Assembly (NCBI GenBank): GCA_003797895.1
Contig: RKQB01000007.1
Coordinates: 124,001 to 188,000, forward strand
Source of the DNA: Cyclobacteriaceae bacterium YHN15
GTDB lineage: Bacteria; Bacteroidota; Bacteroidia; Cytophagales; Cyclobacteriaceae
Length of the DNA stretch: 64,000 nucleotides
Reading direction: 5' to 3'
The notes below the pieces were generated by a model. The model ran no database searches. It saw nothing but the letters and a program-made list of their open reading frames with translations, and was not told where the DNA came from. Both the position numbers and the translations under genes were made by a program. Below, piece by piece: positions 33,191-42,120 of the stretch (position 1 is the first letter of the stretch; each line of letters opens with the position of its first letter).

Positions 33191-35070
33191 ATGATATCAT
33201 CCAGCTTCTCCCTGATGCCATCGCCAATCAGATAGCGGCAGGGGAAGTAGTACAACGGCCAGCTTCAGCTCTAAAAGAGTTGATGGAAAATGCCGTTGAT
33301 GCAGGGGCAACCCAAATTCAAGTCTTAGTAAAAGAGGCCGGGAAAATGCTGATCCAAGTCATTGACAATGGGAAAGGTATGAGTATGACAGATGCCAGAA
33401 TGAGCTTCGAAAGACATGCAACATCAAAAATCAGGACTTCAGAGGATCTTTTTGCTATAAGAACTTTTGGATTTCGGGGAGAAGCGCTTGCTTCCATCGC
33501 GGCTGTGGCACAGGTGGAGATGAAAACACGTCAAAAAGGAGAAGAATTAGGAACGAACTTACATATTGAAGGTTCTGAGGTAAAAAAACAGGAACCAACA
33601 TCCTGTCCTGAAGGAACCAATATAGCTGTGAAAAATCTGTTTTTCAATGTCCCTGCCAGAAGAAATTTCCTGAAATCAAATCCAGTGGAAATGAAGCATC
33701 TTGTGGAAGAATTCCAACGGGTAGCCTTGTCCTATCCGGAAGTCGGCTTTTCATTTACACAAAATGATATGGAGCTTTTTAACCTTAATCCCGGAAAACT
33801 CAGCCAAAGAATTGTCGGAATCTTCGGTAAATCCTACCAAGGTCATTTGGTTGCCTGTACGGAAGAAACACCGCATCTGAATGTCAAGGGATATATTGGG
33901 AAACCAGAACATGCAAAAAAAACCAGAGGAGAGCAATTTTTCTTTGTCAACAACCGCTATATAAGGAGCAGTTACCTTCATCATGCGGTGACACATGCTT
34001 TTGAGGGATTGATGTCTTCCGATATGCACCCTTTTTATGTTCTCTTTCTGGAAATTGAACCTTCACACATAGATATCAATGTCCACCCTACAAAAACCGA
34101 AATCAAATTTGACGATGAAAGGACTGTATATGCAGTTGTAAGATCGGCTGTCAAACAGGCACTTGGTGCACATAATGTCGTCCCTACTTTGGATTTTTCT
34201 TTGGATGTGAATTTTACAGAAAACTGGAAATATAACACGAGAGATCAAAATGAAATTGGGCGGGAAAATACGTATAGACCTGACGATCAGGCCAAAGGAA
34301 ACAGTTATAAAACCTTCCAGAATCCTGATTTTCAAAGGAAGTCAGTATCCGGATGGGAGCAGTTATTTGAAGGTAATGTGACACTGCCACAAGTGGAACA
34401 GGTAGATAAGGAGGAACCGGGTGATTTGGATTTTCTGACTTTCCCTTCAAGGGCCAGTGAAACCACCACCAAACATGGTTTGGAATTCCCAGAGGCTTCC
34501 GAGCGCACAGGTGCTACCTTTCAGGTAGAATTAAATTTTATTGTGGCGCAGATGTCAACCGGGCTTTTGATAATTGACCAACAGACTGCTCACGAAAGGA
34601 TATTGTATGAAAGATATCTCAGGCAACTGGGACAAGCTTCCGGAGCCTCACAACAATGTCTCTTTCCTCCCCACATCCAATTGAGTGCTTCCGACTTTGC
34701 ACTTGTCATGGATATCAAAGACGAACTTCAAAGCTTAGGTTTTATATTGTCAGAATTCGGGAAACACACCGTGTTGATTCAGGGAGTACCGGCAGATATT
34801 CAGGTAACCAATGAAAAAACCTTATTTGAGGGATTATTAGAACAGTACAAACATTTCAAATCAGAACTTTCCTTGGATAAAAGAGAAAGTTTAGCCCGTT
34901 CGTTGGCCAGAAAATCCTCAATAAAAAAAGGAAGTCGATTGGATGCTTCAGAAATGGAGACAATTGTAGGGCAACTGTTTTCCTGTAAAACCCCCAACTA
35001 TGGGCTTTCAGGCAACAAAACTTTTGTCAAACTCGATATACAAAAAATTCAGAGTTTCTTTACCAGATAA
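33187..35070 (+). CDS. mutL: DNA mismatch repair protein MutL
   Basis: Encodes 627 residues. The N-terminal GHKL ATPase half is clear: IAAGEVVQRPASALKELMEN, DAGATQI, DNGKGM, ATSKI, TFGFRGEALASI, and the FFNVPARR and VNNRYIRSS segments. The C-terminal half ends with a dimerisation domain. The endonuclease motif DQHA-x2-E-x4-E reads DQQTAHERILYE (His to Gln, Ala to Thr). The usual ACR and CPHGRP zinc motifs read ARK and NYGLSGNK, so nuclease activity is doubtful. MutL links MutS mismatch recognition to strand removal. It overlaps the small upstream gene by 4 nt and is followed 3 nt later by a rhomboid gene. Confidence 0.96.
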   Translation: MNDIIQLLPDAIANQIAAGEVVQRPASALKELMENAVDAGATQIQVLVKEAGKMLIQVIDNGKGMSMTDARMSFERHATSKIRTSEDLFAIRTFGFRGEALASIAAVAQVEMKTRQKGEELGTNLHIEGSEVKKQEPTSCPEGTNIAVKNLFFNVPARRNFLKSNPVEMKHLVEEFQRVALSYPEVGFSFTQNDMELFNLNPGKLSQRIVGIFGKSYQGHLVACTEETPHLNVKGYIGKPEHAKKTRGEQFFFVNNRYIRSSYLHHAVTHAFEGLMSSDMHPFYVLFLEIEPSHIDINVHPTKTEIKFDDERTVYAVVRSAVKQALGAHNVVPTLDFSLDVNFTENWKYNTRDQNEIGRENTYRPDDQAKGNSYKTFQNPDFQRKSVSGWEQLFEGNVTLPQVEQVDKEEPGDLDFLTFPSRASETTTKHGLEFPEASERTGATFQVELNFIVAQMSTGLLIIDQQTAHERILYERYLRQLGQASGASQQCLFPPHIQLSASDFALVMDIKDELQSLGFILSEFGKHTVLIQGVPADIQVTNEKTLFEGLLEQYKHFKSELSLDKRESLARSLARKSSIKKGSRLDASEMETIVGQLFSCKTPNYGLSGNKTFVKLDIQKIQSFFTR

Positions 35071-35073
35071 AAT

Positions 35074-35865
35074 ATGTTCAGAAATCTTACACCGGTTGTC
35101 AAAAACCTACTACTCATTACCGTTGGAGCATATGTTGTTGCAGCGTATTTCATGCCCCAACTAAAGGCTTTTTTTGCGCTGTATTACATCCATAGTAACA
35201 GGTTTATGCCTACCCAGTTCCTTACCTACATGTTTATGCATGCAGATGGATGGCACTTGTTCAGCAATATGTTCGGTCTTTTCATTTTCGGGCCTTTATT
35301 GGAACAATTCCTTGGACCAAAAAAAATACTTGTATTGTGGATGGTCTGCGGTGTAGGTTCCGGATTGCTGTATTCAGGTTATACTGCTTTTAGGATGAAC
35401 CAAATGGACAATAGCATCAGTGAATTTTACAGTAACCCAAGTCCTGATTTGTTCAATAAATTCGTGAAAGACAATCCTGCCTTCTTTAAAAGCGGCGTTT
35501 ATGATTTTATTGATGCATACAGTAGAAATCCGGAAAACGAAACACTGATCCAAAGGGCAAAAGATAATTTGATTACCGTTAGGGATATGCAATCCAACGT
35601 CCCTATGGTGGGAGCTTCCGGTGCTTTATTCGGAGTTTTAATTGCATTTGCTATGCTTTTCCCAAACACACAGCTATTTTTGTTGTTTCCACCTATGCCG
35701 GTAAAAGCCAAATATTTGGTGTTATTTTATGGACTTTACACCATTTATAACGTAATAAACAATAACCCACTGGATAATGTGGCTCATTTTGCTCACCTTA
35801 GTGGATTAGTGGTCGGTGCAGGATTGGTGTTTTATTGGAAACAAGACAGGTCTAACTTTTACTGA
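35074..35865 (+). CDS. rhomboid family intramembrane serine protease (first of two)
   Basis: Encodes 263 residues with six or more membrane helices. The catalytic dyad is visible: Ser182 in GASGALFG and His241 in AHFAHLSGL. The conserved HxxxN of rhomboids appears as HADGWHLFSNMFGLFIFGPLLE (about 61-82). A roughly 55-residue insertion between helices (about 105-160) is charged and soluble. Rhomboids cut membrane proteins within the bilayer; its substrate is unknown. It forms a tight unit with mutL (3-nt gap) and a second rhomboid (6-nt gap). Confidence 0.93.
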   Translation: MFRNLTPVVKNLLLITVGAYVVAAYFMPQLKAFFALYYIHSNRFMPTQFLTYMFMHADGWHLFSNMFGLFIFGPLLEQFLGPKKILVLWMVCGVGSGLLYSGYTAFRMNQMDNSISEFYSNPSPDLFNKFVKDNPAFFKSGVYDFIDAYSRNPENETLIQRAKDNLITVRDMQSNVPMVGASGALFGVLIAFAMLFPNTQLFLLFPPMPVKAKYLVLFYGLYTIYNVINNNPLDNVAHFAHLSGLVVGAGLVFYWKQDRSNFY

Positions 35866-35871
35866 AAAGAT

Positions 35872-36804
35872 ATGTACGGAGGATTCTGGGACAATTTGAG
35901 AAACGCTTTCAGGCACAACAACAATAGCCTTTACAAAATATTGGCCATCAATATCATTGTATTTTTTATGATGGTGGTGCTCAGAGTAATCTTTACTTTT
36001 TCCGGTGCGGGAAAAATTTATGAAGCATTCAGGTCCTACCTCATGATGCCCGCGGATATTCCAAGCTTCTTGACCCAACCCTGGTCCATTATGACCTACA
36101 TGTTTTTCCATGAAGGACTTTTCCACATTTTATTCAATCTGCTTTTTTTATACTGGTTTGGCTTGCTGGTTCATGAATATCTTGGCAGTAGAAAGCTGAC
36201 CAATCTCTATATTCTTGGGGGAATCTCAGGGGCATTGCTCTATGTCTTGATGTATAATATCTCCCCCTATTTCTCCGATGTCCTTCCATTTGCCAAAATG
36301 TTGGGAGCAAGTGCAGGGGTTTACGCAGTAGTAGTGGGAGCAGCGACTTTAGCTCCCAATACAACTTTCCATTTAATATTTTTGGGGCCCGTAAAAATTA
36401 AGTATATCGCCATCTTCTATGTCATTATAGCTTTTGTCAATTCTGCAGGTAGTAATGCCGGAGGAGAACTTGCCCATTTAGGAGGGGCAGCTATGGGGTA
36501 TTTTTATGTTATGCAACTTAAAAAAGGCAATGACTGGGGAAGACCTGTTCAGGCAATTGGTCAATTTTTTGAAAGAATTTTTGCCAAAAAACCTTCAGTA
36601 AGGGTCTCTTATAGAAAGAAGAAAACCTTTACCTCTGCTGAAGGATTTTCAACTTCAGGAAGCAGTGTTAAATCTGCCAGCCCTATAGGAGGAGCGCCAA
36701 CTCAGGAAGAAATTGACACAATTCTTGATAAGATTGCAGAAAAGGGATATGATGGATTGACCAAAGAGGAAAAAAGGAAACTTTTTGAATTCAGTAAAAA
36801 GTAA
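35872..36804 (+). CDS. rhomboid family intramembrane serine protease (second of two) with cytoplasmic tail
   Basis: Encodes 310 residues. The active site is present: Ser147 in GASAGVYAVVVG and His202 in ELAHLGGAAMG, plus HEGLFHILFNLLFLYWFG. After the last helix (about residue 215) a long basic tail follows that ends in a small helical segment (PTQEEIDTILDKIAEKGYDG followed by LTKEEKRKLFEFSKK), which matches the DUF6576-type C terminus seen on Bacteroidota rhomboids. The tail may bind a partner. It differs in sequence from the first rhomboid, so the pair is probably ancient and not a recent duplication. Converges with the OMP gene at 36808. Confidence 0.93.
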   Translation: MYGGFWDNLRNAFRHNNNSLYKILAINIIVFFMMVVLRVIFTFSGAGKIYEAFRSYLMMPADIPSFLTQPWSIMTYMFFHEGLFHILFNLLFLYWFGLLVHEYLGSRKLTNLYILGGISGALLYVLMYNISPYFSDVLPFAKMLGASAGVYAVVVGAATLAPNTTFHLIFLGPVKIKYIAIFYVIIAFVNSAGSNAGGELAHLGGAAMGYFYVMQLKKGNDWGRPVQAIGQFFERIFAKKPSVRVSYRKKKTFTSAEGFSTSGSSVKSASPIGGAPTQEEIDTILDKIAEKGYDGLTKEEKRKLFEFSKK

Positions 36805-36807
36805 ATC

Positions 36808-37281
36808 CTAATCCCCCAATGCGAAAACCAACCCTATCCTCAAAACAGGTTGACGCGTGTTTTGGCTTTGTACCTTGAATTCAGTATTTATACCCCAATT
36901 GTCAGCAACCCTCAAATAGGCCCCTAAACCAAAATTGCCACCTGGTCTTGATACAGTTTCTCCAGCCATTCCTGGCTGGGTATTGATCCAATAGTTGCCG
37001 TAACCTCCCAACACATATAATTGTGAAGAGCCTTCAGTGAGATAATACCTCAGGTCCATATTCAGATTGGAGCTCCTGCCAACAGGTGGGAACCAATAGG
37101 TAAAACTAGGAGCCAAAGAAAATCTATCTGCAAAGAAGTATTCAACGCCTCCATGAGCTCCAAAATCTTGGATTGATAATTTGTAATCACCCCCAATTTG
37201 AAACCTGATATCTCCCTGCTCCTGAGCTTGAGTAAAAGAAAACGCAAAGAGGGCTAAAAAACCAAGAATAAACTTTTTCAT
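36808..37281 (-). CDS. outer-membrane beta-barrel protein
   Basis: Encodes 157 residues: signal peptide MKKFILGFLALFAFSFTQAQ followed by alternating beta strands with a small OmpA/OprF-like eight-strand pattern (VEYFFADRFSLAPSFTYWFP, MDLRYYLTEGSSQLYVLGGY, FGLGAYLRVADNWGINTEFK, RQPVLRIGLVFALGD). It ends in a hydrophobic strand that suits Bam-mediated insertion. Function unknown. It is single, and the nearby genes suggest no role. Confidence 0.85.
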   Translation of the reverse strand: MKKFILGFLALFAFSFTQAQEQGDIRFQIGGDYKLSIQDFGAHGGVEYFFADRFSLAPSFTYWFPPVGRSSNLNMDLRYYLTEGSSQLYVLGGYGNYWINTQPGMAGETVSRPGGNFGLGAYLRVADNWGINTEFKVQSQNTRQPVLRIGLVFALGD

Positions 37282-37754
37282 ACTTTGAATATAGCTAAAA
37301 CGGGATTAAATAGGGTACTCTTTTCATTATTAAATAAGTGAGTTGGTTTATCCACATAAAAGACACTTTCAACCCATACGCTTAAAACTAAATTTTGTTT
37401 AATCAAATTCTGTATTTCTTTTGGCTTTTAGTTTCAGCAACATTAAAAAATTTCAAATGGAACAAAATATTACTTTATATATCTGATAATTGATAAATCT
37501 GACTATCCTCAATTCTACACGTAGGAGAATTAAATTTGGTATAAGATCCCCTCGGCTCGGGGAACGGGGTTTAGGTTTGGAAAATTAGGGTGAGGGAAGA
37601 AATGCGGCAAAGCCGCATTTCTTCCCTCACCCTAATATACATCCAAGACCCGGTGGCCGATCCCGATAACTATCGCGGACGAGGCCCAATAATTGATACC
37701 TGTAACATTCCGAATAGTCAGAAAATTTAAAGAAAAAATAGCTTTTTAAATATT
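37282..37754. repeat. non-coding spacer carrying a long perfect hairpin
   Basis: No gene. The centre is a 53-nt hairpin at 37584-37636 with perfect 25-bp arms (ATTAGGGTGAGGGAAGAAAT plus GCGGC and its reverse complement) and loop AAA. Outside it weaker pairing continues: TCCCCTCGGCTCGGGGA on the left, and CCCGATAACTATCGCGG on the right. The outer ends read GGTAT (37540s) and ATACC (37690s). This could be a mobile-element relic or a large attenuator. Confidence 0.6.
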
Positions 37755-38816
37755 CTAGGAAAGTTGACCAACTTCATTCTTATTGGCCAATTGACCGCAG
37801 GCGGCGTCTATGTCCTGGCCTCTGGATTTTCTGACCTTTGCTACAATACCTTCATTTTCCAGGATTTTGACATACAAGTCTACAGCTTCCTTGGAGGCCT
37901 GCCGGAATTCTCCCTCATCGATAGGGTTATACTGAATAATATTGACTTTGGAGGGGATAATCTTACAGAATTTGGCCAGTGCTTTTGCGTGCTTTTCATC
38001 ATCATTTACTCCTTCCCAGATCACATATTCATAGGTCACTTTCCTTTTGGTCTTTTTGTACCAATATTTCAGGGCATCAGACAGGTCCTCCAAGGGATTA
38101 ACCTCATTGATGGGCATCAACCGACTTCTTGTTTCATTGATAGCTGAGTGAAGAGAAATAGCCAAATTGAATTTTACCCCATCATCTGCCATCTTTTTGA
38201 TCATTTTGGGAATCCCCACTGTGGAAAGTGTAATCCTTCTTGGGGCCATTCCCAATCCATCGGGAGAGGTGATTTTTTCAATGGCATCGATGACATTGTT
38301 GTAATTCAGCAAAGGTTCACCCATACCCATAAAGACAATATTGGTCAAAGGGCGGTTAAAATAGGTTTCAGCTTCCTCCTTGATGGCAACCACCTGATCA
38401 TAAATTTCATCAGGATTGAGGTTCCGCATCCTTTTCAACCGTGCTGTCGCACAAAAATTGCAGTCAAGACTGCAACCAACCTGCGAAGAAACGCAGGCTG
38501 TGATCCTCTTGGAAGTAGGGATTAATACCGATTCTACAATTTTATCATCAAAAAGTTTGACGGCATTTTTGATCGTTCCATCCACAGAATGCTGCATCAG
38601 GTCCACATGGATATGGTTGATGATGAAATTATCTTTGAGCATCTCCCTTGTTTCTTTGGAGATATTGCTCATGTCATCAAAGTTCTTCAGGGACTTGTTC
38701 CACAGCCAATCATATACCTGCTTTGCCCTGAATTTCTTATCCCCTTTCTTAACAAAAAACTCCTCCAACTCCTCCTGTGACAACTTTCTGATATCCCTTT
38801 TATCGGTACTTTCCAT
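37755..38816 (-). CDS. rlmN: 23S rRNA A2503 / tRNA A37 C2-methyltransferase RlmN
   Basis: Encodes 353 residues. It is a radical-SAM enzyme that methylates C2 of A2503 in 23S rRNA and A37 in some tRNAs. The iron-sulfur motif is C115-x3-C119-x2-C122 (CSLDCNFC). The catalytic Cys is C340 (DIDAACGQL). GMGEPLLNYNNV and RITLSTVGIP are RlmN signatures. Length is normal. A TACCTTTG box (38828-38821) lies four bases upstream of the ATG at 38816, so its mRNA may have almost no leader; no matching -33 element is seen. It is monocistronic. Confidence 0.96.
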   Translation of the reverse strand: MESTDKRDIRKLSQEELEEFFVKKGDKKFRAKQVYDWLWNKSLKNFDDMSNISKETREMLKDNFIINHIHVDLMQHSVDGTIKNAVKLFDDKIVESVLIPTSKRITACVSSQVGCSLDCNFCATARLKRMRNLNPDEIYDQVVAIKEEAETYFNRPLTNIVFMGMGEPLLNYNNVIDAIEKITSPDGLGMAPRRITLSTVGIPKMIKKMADDGVKFNLAISLHSAINETRSRLMPINEVNPLEDLSDALKYWYKKTKRKVTYEYVIWEGVNDDEKHAKALAKFCKIIPSKVNIIQYNPIDEGEFRQASKEAVDLYVKILENEGIVAKVRKSRGQDIDAACGQLANKNEVGQLS

Positions 38817-38988
38817 GGTGCAAAGGTAAGAAATTGTTTATGGAAATTTTGATCTATAGCATATGGAACAATAAAGTAAACAGATTAGGTTCACACTGTT
38901 CAATTCAAGTCTATCTCTTTTAAGGATCATTTTCATTCGCTACAAAAAATTATAATCAAATATTCAAAAAAAGCTTTATTTTGCCTTA

Positions 38989-39681
38989 ATGGAAGTAATA
39001 AACAATCTCCTTCAAAGAATGACCAATGAGTATTCAGGTTGGGAAACTGCAGGAGACCAAAGACATGTCTTTCTTCAGTGCTACACCCTGATGAGCCGTA
39101 ACATGTATCTTTCTATTCAGGAAAAGCACTTTTCGGATCCGGATTGGGTGTCCATTTTGCTTGTCAGGTTTTCAGATTATTATTTCGATGCACTTGACCT
39201 CTATCAATCAAATCATCCCAATGTGCCCTCTGTCTGGAAACAAGCCCATGATGCTGCCAAAAATTCTGATACTCATGTGCTACAAAACCTGCTCTTGGGA
39301 GTCAATGCCCATATCAACTATGACCTTCCCTTAGCACTATACGATTGCATGGAACATGAATGGCAACATGTCCAAAAGGATAATATTGCATTGAGAAAAA
39401 ATGATCATGAATTGGTCAATAGGATAATTTCCAACTCCATCGATGATGTTCAGGACAGTATCATCAAACCAATTTCCCCTACCTTGGCTGTTTTAGATAA
39501 ATTGATGGGTAGAATGGATGAATGGTTACTTTCAAAAATGATAATCTCTTGGAGAAGCGATGTTTGGAATATTTCCCAACTCCTACTTGAGGCACAAACC
39601 CCGGAATTACGTGAAGAAATCAGACAAAAGCAGGAACATCAAGTCCTCCAAAGAGGTGAACAACTGATCAATCTTTTTTAA
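38989..39681 (+). CDS. DUF5995 family protein
   Basis: Encodes 230 residues, mostly helical and without signal or membrane segments. It has the DUF5995 core LLGVNAHINYDLPLALYDC around residues 104-122, preceded by ADQRHVFLQCY-like aromatic helices and followed by HEWQHVQKDN. Two His near the core could bind metal, but function is unknown. The gene is alone, convergent with the next gene. No promoter or operon can be assigned; the 172-nt spacer to rlmN is shared by divergent starts. Confidence 0.88.
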   Translation: MEVINNLLQRMTNEYSGWETAGDQRHVFLQCYTLMSRNMYLSIQEKHFSDPDWVSILLVRFSDYYFDALDLYQSNHPNVPSVWKQAHDAAKNSDTHVLQNLLLGVNAHINYDLPLALYDCMEHEWQHVQKDNIALRKNDHELVNRIISNSIDDVQDSIIKPISPTLAVLDKLMGRMDEWLLSKMIISWRSDVWNISQLLLEAQTPELREEIRQKQEHQVLQRGEQLINLF

Positions 39682-39715
39682 ATAAACTGCGATTTTCGGG
39701 AACTTAGCGTTTTTC

Positions 39716-40660
39716 TTATGCCAGTTTTCTTTCCAATGCAATCAATATATCCCTGATTTCCACAATGCTTTCCCATTCTCTATCCTTATCCCCATGCTCA
39801 ATACCTACATGTCCGTGGTAACCATGTGAAAGTACAATCTTCATCATGCGTTCATAATCCAATGCAGACTGGTTCCCAAAATCATCATAAGCTGTGGGCT
39901 TTAAGCTGACACCGGTTGCCAATGGCATCAATTCATCCACGCCCCTGTAGGAATCATAGGAAATGACCTGACCTTCTGCACTATGGATCCGAAAATTCCC
40001 GAAATCAGGTAAACTACCTGCTCTTGAATGGCCCGTTTGCTTCAACATTCCGACCAACCACTTGGCGTCGCTCGAATAACCGCCATGGTTTTCGATGATG
40101 ACATGAATATCAAAATCATCCGCAAATTCACAAAGAGACCGCATGCCATCAGCACAAAGCTTCATGGCTTCTTGAGCCTGCTGTGCATCTGCTGACCAAG
40201 GGATTTCAGTATAGGCATTGATCCTAATGGAGTGACAGCCTAAAAACCTGGCTGCTTCCACCCATTTTTTGTGATTTTCAACGGTCTGTTGCCGATCAGC
40301 TGCTGACTTCGCACCAAGGATTCCTTCTCTATCGCACATGATCAAAACCTGGCTAATGCCTTCATTCTGACAGCGGGTATTCATTTCCCTCAGGTAATTT
40401 TTATCTGTGGCCTTATCCATAAAAAACTGATTGACGTACTCTACTGCATAGATACCGTGTTGTTTGGTCAACAGTGGAAAATCCAAATGGTCCAATTTAC
40501 CGGAAAATATCAAACGGTTTACTGACCATTCTGCAAGCGATATTTTAAACAAGGTTTCCTGTTTTTTCATTGGAAATACAATTTGGGGTATACCCAAACC
40601 CAGTGCAGTTGTGGCCAGACCGGCTTTTTTGAGAAAATCTCTTCTTTGTTTCATATCCAT
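39716..40660 (-). CDS. sugar phosphate isomerase/epimerase-like TIM-barrel protein, exported
   Basis: Encodes 314 residues. The N terminus has a twin-arginine-like signal (KQRRDFLKKAGLATTALGLG), usual for this family in Bacteroidota. The body is an AP-endonuclease-2/xylose-isomerase-like barrel: FKISLAEWSVNRL, the metal-site His/Glu in HVIIENHGGYS, GSLPDFGNFR, and GHVGIEHGD near the end. Such enzymes isomerise or epimerise sugars, and some act on inositols or keto sugars. The substrate cannot be read here. It is close to DUF5995 (convergent) but otherwise isolated. Confidence 0.9.
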   Translation of the reverse strand: MDMKQRRDFLKKAGLATTALGLGIPQIVFPMKKQETLFKISLAEWSVNRLIFSGKLDHLDFPLLTKQHGIYAVEYVNQFFMDKATDKNYLREMNTRCQNEGISQVLIMCDREGILGAKSAADRQQTVENHKKWVEAARFLGCHSIRINAYTEIPWSADAQQAQEAMKLCADGMRSLCEFADDFDIHVIIENHGGYSSDAKWLVGMLKQTGHSRAGSLPDFGNFRIHSAEGQVISYDSYRGVDELMPLATGVSLKPTAYDDFGNQSALDYERMMKIVLSHGYHGHVGIEHGDKDREWESIVEIRDILIALERKLA

Positions 40661-40859
40661 AAGGAATTTTTTTTATCAATATTTTTTACCGAATCGGGCA
40701 TCGTTCAGGAAGCATTTATTTTACAAATGATCTATGTTTTTATTTGGTTTGCCAAAAAAGATACACAACTATTTATAGAAGATCAAATTCGTAAAAAAAA
40801 GAATAACATCATCAATTTATTTAAATTGGCTAATTCTTAAATATTAAAGGTTAGGAAAA

Positions 40860-41990
40860 TTGGAAAACCCCAAGTCATTTATTCTTTCAATTTTATACCC
40901 CATCAAAAGGGCTTATTCTTCCATAAAACTCAAATCCGGAATCAAGCTGGGATTGATCCGGTCCATCATGATCATGCCTTACAAAGGTTTTGGGAACAAC
41001 AAAGAAATTTATTTTGTGGTCAGGGTAATACGGGACAGAAAAATCGGGTTTTCCAATGTAAAGGACAAGCGGTGGAAAAACTTTCGGAAAATGTACAAAA
41101 GGTTTATGACTTGGGAAATTCCAGGAGTAAGAATAAAAGCAACTTTTTATGGCAATGAAGTAATGGCCATCACCGATAATGAAGGTTATGCTGAATTCCG
41201 GATGTCTGTTCCAAATTCCCTTCCCATATCAAACATTTGGCAGGAAGTTCATTTGGAAATTCTAAATGAAATTATACCCAAACAGGGCAAAGTACATGCT
41301 GTCAATAAAGTCTTAATGCCAAGTGATCGTTTGGAATATGGCATTATTTCTGATATCGATGACACCATCGTTCCTACAGGTGCTACACGAATATGGGAAA
41401 TGATCAAGACCACATTTTTAGGCAATGCCTATTCAAGGATTCCCTTTCCAGGAGTTTCTGCATTTTACAAAGCTCTGGAAAAAGGCAGGAACGGAATCGA
41501 AAGCAATCCCTTATTTTATGTGTCCAGCAGTCCATGGAACCTGTATGATTTTTTGATGGAATTTTTGGAAGTGCACCATATCCCCAAAGGACCACTGATG
41601 TTGAGGGACATTGGATTATCAAGAGAAAATCTGATTGCAGGCAACCATTTTGATCATAAATTGACCCAGGTGGAAAAAATATTTTCATTCTTTTCCGACA
41701 TCCCTTTTATCCTGATCGGCGATTCCGGGCAGCATGACCCGGAAATTTACCTCCAAGTAATCAAGGATTATCCCGGCAGGGTAAAAATGATTTACATCCG
41801 TGATGTTCAAGTATCCAGACATTCCGCCATGAAAGATATTCAGACCGAAATGCTGAACCTCGGAGTTGAGATGCTGTTGGTTACGGATACTTTGGAGGCA
41901 GCCAGACATGCACTTTCCAAAGGTTGGATCCTGCCTTCAGATTTGATTGACATAAGAGAAGCCAAAAAAGAAGATGAAGAAAGCATTTAA
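40860..41990 (+). CDS. App1-like phosphatidate phosphatase domain protein (DUF2183)
   Basis: Encodes 376 residues. The N terminus (about 1-130) is a basic, partly beta-rich module. The C-terminal half is a HAD-like App1 catalytic domain with GIISDIDDTIVPTGAT (DxDxT nucleophile, about residues 165-175), FYVSSSPWNLYDFL, and FILIGDSGQHDPEIY. Family enzymes in yeast dephosphorylate phosphatidate; bacterial roles are unclear. The start is a TTG at 40860, since the next in-frame Met is 36 codons later inside the module. No signal peptide, so probably cytoplasmic or peripheral. Confidence 0.88.
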   Translation: MENPKSFILSILYPIKRAYSSIKLKSGIKLGLIRSIMIMPYKGFGNNKEIYFVVRVIRDRKIGFSNVKDKRWKNFRKMYKRFMTWEIPGVRIKATFYGNEVMAITDNEGYAEFRMSVPNSLPISNIWQEVHLEILNEIIPKQGKVHAVNKVLMPSDRLEYGIISDIDDTIVPTGATRIWEMIKTTFLGNAYSRIPFPGVSAFYKALEKGRNGIESNPLFYVSSSPWNLYDFLMEFLEVHHIPKGPLMLRDIGLSRENLIAGNHFDHKLTQVEKIFSFFSDIPFILIGDSGQHDPEIYLQVIKDYPGRVKMIYIRDVQVSRHSAMKDIQTEMLNLGVEMLLVTDTLEAARHALSKGWILPSDLIDIREAKKEDEESI

Positions 41991-42120
41991 TTACTTTAAA
42001 AGACGGGATTCTTTTCTAAAAAGGTTTTCAACTTGTCAAAATTCCCAACTAACGTACCTTGTTTATTTCTACCTAAAGTATTCTGGTAAGTGAGGGTACT
42101 TTGAACCTTATTGAACTTGC

